From positions 1 to 64,000 of the forward strand of contig BDSI01000048.1 of NCBI GenBank assembly GCA_003117195.1: a stretch of 64,000 nucleotides of DNA, in the 5' to 3' direction. The translations under genes and the position numbers were made by a program. This DNA comes from Eudorina sp. 2006-703-Eu-15. Taxonomy: Eukaryota; Chlorophyta; Chlorophyceae; Chlamydomonadales; Volvocaceae. The notes beneath the pieces are model-generated. The model did no database searches. It saw nothing but the letters and a program-made list of their open reading frames with translations, and was not told the DNA's origin. This document shows, one piece after another, positions 22,690 to 32,584 of the stretch (the first letter of the stretch is position 1; each line of letters begins with the position of its first letter).

Positions 22690-24395
22690 TACGGCATAGT
22701 ACGGCATAGTGCTAACGGTCACAATGGATGGGACATGGGAGGAGGGGCAGGGGTGGCATGCCAACGCGGGGAGGACGGAGGAGGTGGCGGCGGGGAGGTG
22801 TCGGGCGGAGGAACAGCACGATGCGGGCGTCAAGCCGCGACCGGCGCCGCAGCATGGGAATGTGAGGTACGTTGAGGACGGCGGCAGGAGGGAGGGACCT
22901 GCTTTGCAACATCCGGATGGAGCCATGTTCCTTGTGTAGAACAAGTATCAGGCCCGTGGCAAGCGACCGGCGACTACGGCTCCGTTTACTGCGTGCCCTA
23001 GTTAGGGTAGGGTAGGGTAGGATACGGTAGTCGACAGCTGATGAAGGGCCCTATCCCGCTATCCGTAGTTAGCTGATAGGGACTGAAGGGTCCGCCTACT
23101 GTGCTTATTCTGCTAGTAGGCGAGGGTAGCTAGCGGAAGCAGTTTTTGTGTAGATGCGCAGGATACGTGTGTGAGGGGGAGGAGGGGCTGCCTAATGGAC
23201 TTGGTCATATCTCATATGCTCTAGGTTTCTGTGCGGGTGCACAAAACTGCTTGCGATGCGCGGCTTGCCGTACGCTGCGTGGTTTTTCAGTCAGCAGCCA
23301 GCGGACAAGCGCAGAGAGCGCATCGCCCGAAATGTTGTCCGCGTTGGTGTTATTCCGCGTTGGGGGGTAGGCGGTAGGGTGCCCGCGGACGGGCCTCGAG
23401 CGCCAGGCGCGGGGCTGTACGTAGTGTCGATAATCCTTGCACTGCGCGCTTACTTTTTCCGGCGCCGACGGTGCTTTGGCGTCCCCGCGTCACCGCAGGT
23501 GCGGCATGTGTCGGGCCGCTGAGCTCAAAACCTCGTGAGGACGTTTTTTCCTCTTACCGACCTCTCAATCCGTCGAAGGGGCCGTGTGAAGCGCAGACCC
23601 GCTGTATGTGAGGCGGCTGGTGGGGGCTGGGGGGTGGATTGGCAGGATGTCTGGAATTAGATTTGTACTGCAGCGCGCGCCTGCGGGTGACTTGTCAGTT
23701 GGAAATGGCCCGGGTCTGGGCAGCTTTTGGTGCATATGCGGCAGGCAGCCAGCGGGGCAACTCGGTTCTGTACGAAAAGCCTGCACTGCGGAGACTATCA
23801 CTGGATAAGTGTTGGTGCAGGTAATCCGTGGCAAGCGCTGTTGACGGCGTCGACGTTGCTGTGGATGATACGCGATGATGGTCGTAGTGGATGTTCCGCT
23901 GAAACCCCAATCCAGCCTACAAACTGGACCAGCAGCGGTCAAGCGGCAAATAACTGCCGTGTTCAATGTTGATAGTACATATGCTTGTGGGTTCGGTGTG
24001 ATACGCTTGCGCTTGTGAGCTGACTGCACACACGAAGTCGACAAGTGTAAATGCCTACGCAGCTACCCTATCGTTGAACATAGGCGAGCGATCAACTGAT
24101 GGCAGAATGGGACTACTATAAAATTCTCGGTCACATCGGTGACGGTTAGTGGCACGGCAGTTGGGGCTGTCGCAACACACAGGCAGCCACACAGACAGCA
24201 TAAGTCAATATATTGCCTTTTACAAAAAATTGTTAGGTTTTCGTGATGACCTCTAAAATCGTACTTTTATAGAAGACACGAAACTTTCGATGACTTCACG
24301 GACCGTGAGTGTCGCCAATACCCGTTGAATGCCGACAGTTTCATTTGTTACTATGTAGATGTCTTTACTGTAGTAACACAACATTCGCATTGAAT
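22690..24395. other. Intergenic region between CSL and LRRC72-like genes
   Basis: No coding exon recognised. A short TAGGG array is at 23003-23021. From about 24100 the sequence becomes AT-richer, consistent with the promoter and leader of the LRRC72-like gene starting at 24396. Confidence 0.5.
23003..23021 (+). repeat. TAGGG tandem units
   Basis: Four consecutive TAGGG units, about 310 bp past the CSL stop. Telomere-like in composition but one to three bases shorter than known green-algal telomere repeats. Confidence 0.7.
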
Positions 24396-27300
24396 ATGGC
24401 AGTCGTCATTAGTGAGCCTCTGCGAGAGCTGGTTGGCGGAGGAGAAAATGCCAAGTATATTAAAGAATGCACTGAGATGTTCTTGTCAGGCAAAGGCTTC
24501 GAGAAATTACGTGGGTTTGAGCCTTTGGTGAACTTGGAGAGCTTATGGCTAAACGGCAACAAGCTAAAGAAGTTGAATAACCTCGATAATCAGAAGCGCC
24601 TGAAGGCACTCCATGCTCATGTGAGTTGGTGGTCTAGCGCCCGTGCACCCGCGGCCATGCGTCGCTCTCGGGTTTGTGGATGGTTGTATGGCGCACAGCT
24701 TACAGGTCCTTTGTACAGTGCTTTAGGTGTAAGCTATAGTCTCGGCATGTTGGCCCTCATTTCTTGGTCCGCTTGGGTTGCGTGTCCCCACCCCGCATCT
24801 CGTACCTGCGTGCTTCCAGGACAACCAGATCTGCACGCTGAAAGGGAGCCTGACCACGTTCAAGTTCCTGGAGACCCTGGACCTCAGCAATAACCAGGTA
24901 GGATGAACACCTGCATGGATGTGTTTGATCCATGCACACCGAACAGCAATGCCAGCCGGGCGCTCCCGGCAGGTCGCGCCGCGACTTGCCGTGCGCCATG
25001 CGACGCGAGCCGCGTGTGCCCCATACCACTCCACTTTGAAGAATGTGTGGGAGTCCCAGCGCTGCCTCGTTCGTTGTTTCCGGTTTGGAGCCATGACTGA
25101 GGAGGCCCACAGGCGACACTAGCACCCTTCCTGTAGCACCCTGTCTTGCGTAATCCTGATTGTACCTGAAAATCAATATCCTGATTGTACCTGAGATCAA
25201 TCCTGACGTCAAGAGTGACATCAGCTGATTGGGTCTGGGCCCATTGTTACGCTTACTGCTGGGGGAAGAGGGCGCAGACCAGCCGGGCCCACAGCTGCCA
25301 TGGTCGAACCGGCTATCAGATCGGCCGGATGGGGCCGGAGCACCACCTCAGGACTGACCCTCGACACCCCCCTCCCCTAGAGTTGTTAATGCCCAAGGCG
25401 TGGCTTGAAACGGGTTCGACCTGTCGTAGATTGGTTGTCGTTCATAACGCGGGTCCCACTCCGCAGGCAGCAGCTGCAGGGCAGCAGCAACAGCAGCCCG
25501 GTCGCCAGCAAGCATGCGGGGCCGCCCTAGCCCCGCTGGCCCCGACGGCGATCTGTCGCGCCCTGAACCCATTCCGACCCCCACTCAGTCCTCCGGGTGT
25601 TATGGGTCACAGCCCTCATCTCCAGCGCCCCGACACCGGCTCGGCCCCCCCCCCTACCTCCTTTCGCAGCTCCGTGACCTGGAGAAACAAATCGCGGTTC
25701 TAGAGAAGTTCAAATTCCTCAAGGAGCTCAATCTCAAGGGAAACCCGTGAGTGGAATGGAAAGGGTGGGCCCGGAGAGAGGGAGACGGGACGCCACCGGG
25801 CGGGCGGGCGGCCGGGCGGAGATTTTCAGGAGGACGGGTGGGCGGGCGGGAATTCAAAGCGGCGGTGGTACCGGCGGCCCCCACGTCTCCATGCACAGGC
25901 TGCGACAGGGTGGGACCCGGGGGACTAGGGACCCCCCGCAGTGCCCCCTTACTCCAGGTCCCCCGGGGGTGGTGTGTGAACCCCCGGTGGTGGTGTGCAA
26001 GACAGCCGACCCACATCAGCTGGTGGTCTTCCTACTATTGCTTGACGAGTTGCGTATTGGGTATATAATTTACGCATACGGGCAACCGTTGGGCACCACC
26101 ATGCGCACTGCATAGCTCGCACTCCTGCCCCGTCCACCGATCATCATACACATACGCACACGCACAGCTCCATGACACACACACACACACACACATCTTC
26201 TCGCGGCTCTGCACGGTTTGGGTCCGGCGGGTCTCTTGACACACAGGACCACATGCTCCTGCGCTCCTACCCTCGACCCCCCGAACGCCCCCACCCCACC
26301 CCACCCCCCAATCCACACCCACAGGATCTGCGAGGAGCCGGACTACCGGCTGATCGTGATCCACCGGATGCCGGCCCTCAAAGTGCTGGATCAGCACGTG
26401 ATCACCCCCCTGGAGCGGCGCAAGGCCGCCGGGGTCATCGGCGGTGACGTGGCGACACTCACGGTGGCGTTTGGCAAGCGCGCGCCGCAGTACGACCCCG
26501 CCTGGGACGAGAAGGTTCCGGAGCGGTCTGTGCTGGAGCAGGAGATGTCGAAAGAGGCCACCACAATACGGGAGAACCTGCGGCACGAGTCGTACATGCG
26601 GGAGCGGGGCGTGTACCTGCACGACCCACATCCGGAGCCGTCACGGGGCGGCTCGCTGCCGCCCAACGCGGGCACGGTGCGGGCGATGCAGGTGTGGCGC
26701 CAGCAGCAGGAGGCGGCACAGGCGCAGCAGCAGGGGAGACAAGGCGAGGGGACGGTGGCGGCGACGTCGGCCGCAGGGGCGGATGCGGGCCGGAGAGACG
26801 GCGGCGCGGGCGCGAGCAGCAGCGGCCGAGGATCGCCGACGCTGGCGCTGGGGCCGGGGGGGCAGCAGCGGAGAGCAGGGACGGGCAGGAGCGGGAGCGC
26901 GAGCAGGTCGCCGGGGGAGGGGCGGAGTCCAGCTCGGACGGCAGCAGCAGAGTCGGCAGCAGGTGGGTTTGGCCGGGGGCGTGCCCCCGCCCACGTCCTC
27001 TGCCCGTCACGTGCCTCCCCCTGGGCGTCAAAGCTCAGTCGCGGCTCAACTGATACGGCCCTCGCATACGGGGGGGGGGGGTGGACTGCGGGAGGTCGCC
27101 TGCTGCGCGGCAGGGGTGGAACGAAAGACAAGTCCAGGACGAACCTGAGGGGGAGGGGGGGGGGAGGCGCACGGGGCCCTCCCTGGAGGACGAGAAGGCC
27201 TAAGGCAGCGGCAGGGCCCCCGGGTCCCGCCTGCCGGCCTGATAAGCTTGGCGGTACGGGTTTGGGCTCCTCGCTCAGTCTGGTTGCTGCTTCCGGGGCA

Positions 27301-28310
27301 GTGGTTCCTCACCAGCTACCGTAGCAACCCCGATGAAGGAGTGGACGTCGTGATGTGTTGGTTTGTGTGGACGTGCACGGGGCCGCGAGTGGCGCGTTCA
27401 ACAGCCGCGTCCCCCCCACATTTGGTTCGCCGCATGACCCATCTCACCTAGAGCCACGCACGAGGGGGCGGCGGCCAGAGGCGCGCTGACGTGGCGCTCG
27501 GGGCGCGGGCACGATACGTGATCTTTACACGAAATTGCACCACACACCGCCGGGAGCCCCAGCCATCCATCCAGCTGCACGTCGGTGCCCGGCCATGCCC
27601 TGATACGGCCTGGTCGTACGGCACCACGACCGTACCGCGACATGGGCACCTGCGGGGTCACCGGCTTCCAACCCTGACCTGACATCCGCTTCTCGGCCGT
27701 CTGCCCCGCTGCGCCCCCGACACCGCGCTTGCGGCCCCGCAGACAGCTACGTGCCTCGTGACAAGCTGGTGCTGTACACATTGCGGGCGGGTCAGGACCC
27801 CATGGCGGCCGGGACAGGGACGGGGACGGGGACGGGAGCTGGCCTCACCACCCTCACTAAGTCACTCCCAGGTGAGTCCAGCGTTTGGTTCGTGGGGTGG
27901 AGCTTCGCTGACCCGCGGGTCTGGCCAGGAGTGTGGGTCCGGGTGGATTCCTTCTGGGCGTGCCGTGAGGCCACTGAGCACATCCGTTGTGGCGAGGGGA
28001 GGCGGGCGTAATGAGCTCCGTGACGGGGTAGGTGCGTCCGGGGCCTGGTACAGCAGTGTGGTGGTATCGGTGGTGGTGGTGGTGGTGGTGGTGGTGGTAA
28101 CATGCATGGAGCTGCTGCACCGTAACCTCTTTCCTTTTCGCTCAACCGGGCCCGCCCACACCGCTGCCTCGGCCCCGTGTCATCCCGGACCCCGCCCTCT
28201 TCTTGCCAGGCACGATCCGGTTCGAGCAGAAGGAGTACGAGCAGTTTCTGCAGCAGAAGGCGGCGGGGGTACCGGGCTGGCAGGTGAACAAGACTGTGGT
28301 GCAGCTGTAG
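24396..28310 (+). CDS. LRRC72-like leucine-rich-repeat protein
   Basis: Exons 24396-24620, 24820-24897, 25670-25746, 26325-26962, 27743-27871, 28210-28310 join in frame to 415 residues. The first ATG in frame (MAVVISEPL) is used. Leucine-rich repeats run from about residue 30: LSGKGFEKLRGF, LESLWLNGNKLKKL, TFKFLETLDLSNNQ, FKFLKELNLKGNP, capped by YRLIVIHRMPALKVLDQ. After the cap, VAFGKRAPQYDPAWDEKVP resembles the segment that follows the repeats in vertebrate LRRC72; I recall that similarity from the family and did not search it. A Gln/Gly/Ser-rich tail and a short C-terminal EQKEYEQFLQQK helix complete the protein. LRRC72-type proteins occur mainly in ciliated organisms, so an axonemal or ciliary role is inferred. 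Other small SDS22-like LRR proteins are the alternative. Confidence 0.8.
25797..25856 (+). repeat. GGGC-rich tract
   Basis: Imperfect GGGCGGGC units near the start of LRRC72-like intron 25747-26324. Confidence 0.7.
26002..26138 (+). repeat. Dispersed repeat family B copy
   Basis: ACAGCCGACCCACATCAGCT, then GGTATATAATTTACGCATAC, GGGCAACCGTTGGGC and CGCACTCCTG follow the same order as the 8271-8480 copy, with an internal deletion. Located in LRRC72-like intron 25747-26324. Confidence 0.8.
28067..28098 (+). repeat. (GGT)n microsatellite
   Basis: About ten GGT triplets in the last LRRC72-like intron. Confidence 0.9.
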
Positions 28311-30030
28311 GAGCAGCTGCAGACGCGGCATCGCCTGCACCCGCACCCGGCCTGATCGGCAAGGGCCTGGGGATGGGAACTGGCGGACGCAACATTTCGA
28401 AACCCTTGGCGCTGTGGTTGGACTTCCAGGGTCCCTAACACAATGTTGAAGTGCAGTATGCAGTCGGCCAGTTGTTCACAGGGCGTGGGCGAGAGCCGTG
28501 CGTTATGAGAGGAAATAGGGCCCACGTGCCAGCTCGGGATGCTGAGGGCGGACGGCTGCTGCTGTTGTCCGCACCGTCGTTCGTGCCTTGCAGTCCATGG
28601 TAGTCTCTCTCATTAAAGGTCGCTGTATCTAGCTGTATCACGGAAACACGTGGGTTGCAATGCGTTGGATGAGAGAGACACAGTCGACGCCCCTGGTGCG
28701 ACTCGGTAGTGCCTTGCGGCCGCTGAGAGCGGCACCACCTGATGCGGTTACCCAGACGGTAGCGGCAGAGACGTGTGGAGCTTACATGCAGACAGTCGAG
28801 GCGAATGCGATGTCGGCCCGCGTACACGAGTCTCAGCGCAACAGACCGAGTACCACACGGGTGGGTGGGGCTGTCGGCTGGGCACGGTCTAGCAAATCAG
28901 TTATTACCACGGAAAGGTGGACCCTGTCCTCAAAATCCAATATGGACCCATGGGCCCGGATGGAGAGGCGGGGCTGGCGCCGCGCTCCCCTATCCAAGAG
29001 GCACACCGTCCAAACCCAACCCTCCACGATATCAAACGACACTACGCTCTACAAGACGACATACACACTGACGAAGGGAAAACTGGTATGTCCCGCTTGC
29101 CGCTGCGCCAGCGCCCCGGTCGTTGCTCTTACCGCTCACTGCAACGTTGTCCATATCCCCCGAACACTCTCGCACAACCCACGGTACGCTGGGCGTCTGT
29201 CTTCCCCGCGGCGGCGCGGCCGCAAATGCCCCCGGCGCGCGCACTGGCCGCATGCGGCGTCAAGGAAACCCATCCTGCGCTCGAAAGCCACATCCCCACA
29301 TCAACCCTCGAGCCTTCTACGCTGATTCGGGCCCTGTTGGAGGGCGTGATCAATCGCCTGGCACCTGGCACCCCAACTGAACTCGCTTGCACGCAAATAA
29401 AGAGCACCGAACCGCTGCGCAATTGCACCCGCAGAATGCCCCCTCAAGGCGGCAGCTGCCATAGGCACCGCGTCCGGCCGGCACGGCCAGTCACGAGCCT
29501 TGCAGCGCTCAAAGCCCTCAGGGTCCGCGGCGCAACATCTCTGTTGGCCGGACTCTTATCCACGACAAGGACTGGGCGTTCTCGCGTTATCGCACAGACA
29601 GGCGCACAGCCACACGACGGCTCGCTGCGATGGACGGCGACCGTCATCGCGGCAGCCGTCATCGCGGCAGCAAGCGGCTGCGGATGTGTCACATGATTAC
29701 AGTGGCGCGTGGGGGCGGCGCTGCAGGCCAGCGAAGACGCAGCCCCGGGGTCTTCCTACCTATGGAAAAACTGCGAGTGGTGAAGATACGCGGCGGTTCA
29801 CATACACACGCACACACACGCACCACCACGAAGAGACAAGCACACGGACACGTTCCAACACGAGCACACACACACACACAGACCCACGCACACGCGATGT
29901 CTTCTTCTTCTCTTGGGGAAGCAGCTCAACGACGAGACATGTGGCAGCGGAGATGGTTATCACGCTTCTCGTCGGCCCTCAATGGAATCGTCGCCCGGGT
30001 GTCCCCGCAGCCATCGGAACCAGCGGGGCA
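28311..30030. other. Intergenic region between convergent LRRC72-like and NAB1 genes
   Basis: Contains an open frame of roughly 250 codons on the + strand (about 28.95-29.70 kb) with no recognised domain, a CA-rich tract (about 29806-29890), and the probable NAB1 polyadenylation signal at 29697. Nothing else could be assigned. Confidence 0.5.
29697..29701 (-). terminator. Probable NAB1 poly(A) signal TGTAA
   Basis: TGTAA on the minus strand, about 330 nt past the NAB1 stop. TGTAA is the usual Chlamydomonas polyadenylation signal; a five-base match alone is weak evidence. Confidence 0.4.
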
Positions 30031-32137
30031 TCAAGCGAACCGATCCAGCCGCACACTTATTGTGCGCCCGTCGATCTGACTGTTGTTCATCTTCTCGCAC
30101 GCCTGCGCGGCGTCCTCCTTTGTGGCGAAGCGGACCGTGCCGAAGCCCCTGAAACCAAGTCGTGAGACCAAGACGTCGCAGTCAGTGGCGCAGAGGAGAA
30201 GCCCGGGCATACAATATGGAAAGTACCACTCCAACGTGACGGAACAACGCATCAAGAACTACATCCCAATGATGCCCCGTCAGGCGGGATTCCGTCTCTG
30301 CAAGGTCCTTGTCCCCGCGCAGCGCTTGTTTTTCCCCTCTCACAGTCAAACACCACAGCGGGTGTACATGAACCTCTCCCTCTGTCCCCCGGCCCTGCTT
30401 ACCGGGACCGGCCCCATGCATCGTACACAACATCAGCGCGCTCCACCCTCCACTCCTTGAAATGATCCTTGAGCTGCTGCCATTGGCAGCTCCAGGGCAG
30501 GTTGTGGACCACGGCCTGCGCCATGATGCATTCACACGCACTGAAGATAGAATACCGGCAGGACAATCTGAGAAACGTGTCTTGACTTTTGAAGCATAAA
30601 ACGAGGAGACGCACAATCATGCCTCCCTGGTTCGCAGACGTGTAACGGAATCTGCATCGTGGTGAATGTGGACTCAATCCACGGCCATAAAATAACATTT
30701 TTTCAAAGCCATCGTATCCACTGGCTCACCTGCAGCCCCGACGGCTCGCCTGTCGGCTCCATACCGACGCCGGGCATGGGCATGCCGGGGTACGGCATGC
30801 CCTGGATCATGCCCTGCATGGGAATACCGCCACGGCCACGGCCCCTTCCGCGACCGGTCGGGTCTGCACAGCAGCAAAGACAGCATACGAAAAGGGAGCA
30901 ATTATAGTTCTTACTTGCTGGCAACAATTAGTATTAGGGCCCCAAGGAAGGAAAGCGACGAAGCTCGAGCCCGGCAAAACATGCCCTAACGGCTTGCTCC
31001 CTGACACTGGTGTGATTGAGTTTCCACGCTTGGCTTAGCGCCGCCAGTGCCGTTGCCCATAGCATTAACGGATTGCTGCATCACAGTGCGCCGAGTTGTA
31101 CGCCTGCCCTATTCAGCGTCCGGACCGGCGTCCACCGCTGCTGTGTCCAGCACCGCACCATCGTCGATAGATGGTTTTCATCAACATAGTGATAATTAAC
31201 GTACCGGCCGGGAAAAAGTAGTAGCCGGGGTACATGGGCGGCATTTGCGGGTAGCCGTATGCAGCATACGGGCCGCGAGCTCCGCGAGCGCGACCGCGAC
31301 CGCGGCCGCCCCCACGGAAGTTCCGCGGGGCACCCTGAGGACATTCGGTAGTGTGCAAGGTGGGTCCATTGCTGTCAGCGCTCTGGCATAGCAATGCTTG
31401 GTTAGCCTGCAGGTACAATGCAGCACGCGACTGCTCGACTTCCATTAATTCTTCATCTGAGGCAAAGAATCCCCACATCTTGTGGGCTTCGACCATGTGT
31501 TCATCGTTTCCCAAACAGAGAGCAGTTTCTTATCTCGGACCGAAGTGCCTTACCTCCGGGGCAGACCCGCCCGGGCCAGATACGTTCACGGCCTTGGACC
31601 TGCCATCTGGCCCAGCCTCAACCTCAAACTCAACAGCCTCGCCCTCCCTCAGGCTGCGAAAGCCATCCGAGTTGATGTTGGTCTGCGAAGCAGGCATGCA
31701 ACATTCAACCAGTGCACGTACGGCGCACTAGGCGCTGAGAGAATGCCGTCCACCATTAGCCATATGTCATAGATTCAAGCCCTCTGAGCTGATGTGGCAT
31801 TAGTATGCGCTCGTGAGCGGGGAGCATCTGGCTGAAATTGGGCGCCCCGCACGTCACTTCCGCACTATGGCTGCAGATTATAACATGATTGCAATCCAAG
31901 CAATCATAGCACTGTAAGGTGACGTAGTCAGTCGTTCCAGGAGGTGAGCTTAGGAGGCCGCGAGTCTCGGACTCTTTCGACGGCTGAAAGCCCATGCAAA
32001 AGGAGAAACTGCTGAAGAGGAGCGCTGACCTGATGGACGAAGAGGTCCTCGCCACCACCTTCAGGTGTGATGAATCCAAAGCCCTTAGTGGCGTTGAACC
32101 ACTTGACGGTTCCCCGTTGTCTGAGCTGCTCGCCCAT
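30031..32137 (-). CDS. NAB1: NAB1, cold-shock-domain/RRM repressor of LHCII mRNA translation
   Basis: Cytosolic RNA-binding protein that in Chlamydomonas sequesters light-harvesting (LHCBM) mRNAs and tunes antenna size. Exons 32030-32137, 31554-31682, 31205-31334, 30730-30863, 30403-30515, 30031-30148 join to 243 residues (C. reinhardtii protein 247). The order is: cold-shock domain with [15 protein letters not shown] and DLFVHQ, an Arg/Gly-rich linker ([16 protein letters not shown]), a Pro/Met/Gly-rich hinge, and a C-terminal RRM with [11 protein letters not shown] (RNP2) and RGFGTVRF (RNP1), ending RLDRFA. Arg90 and Arg92, methylated in C. reinhardtii, fall at the same numbers. The redox/nitrosylation cysteines Cys181 and Cys226 correspond to Cys177 and Cys222. 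All regulatory residues are therefore kept. The gene is transcribed towards the LRRC72-like gene and follows the coiled-coil gene on the same strand. Confidence 0.97.
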
Positions 32138-32584
32138 TCCCGCGACCCTCCACGCTCAGTCGGCGTTCGGGGCCAGCTTTCGGCAGCTTGCAGGGCAAGA
32201 GCTGCCCGTTCAGTTGGTGACGCAGGTCAGACGAAGGGAACGGGGCCCAGTCGGTGCCCCTCGGAGACGTGCAAAAGATGATTTCGTACGGCAAGATCTC
32301 TCGCTCCGAATCGTACTCCGGCAGAGCCTGTCATGCTCCGATTTTGATGGTTTCGCAACTCATGAATCGTGCGATGCATGTATCTGATTTTGGAGTGCAC
32401 GTAATTTGTCATACATTGAATGATTCTCATCCGGACAGGCGATTCGCCGACCACTTGGCCTATATGATTGGGACGCAAACCTGATATGATCAAAGCGGAT
32501 GTTACATCGATAGAGATTTTAGTTTGCGATCCGAACTAATCCTGGCAAAGCTCGCCAGATAACAAAACTCGACAGCCAAGGTCC
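32138..32584 (-). promoter_or_regulatory. NAB1 promoter and leader interval
   Basis: 447 bp between the coiled-coil gene stop and the NAB1 ATG, both on the minus strand. It must hold the coiled-coil gene's 3' UTR and the NAB1 promoter. A TGTAA signal for the upstream gene lies at 32502-32506. No TATA element could be assigned with confidence. Confidence 0.5.
32502..32506 (-). terminator. Probable poly(A) signal TGTAA of the coiled-coil gene
   Basis: TGTAA on the minus strand about 80 nt past the TAA stop at 32585, a typical distance in Chlamydomonas. Confidence 0.5.
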
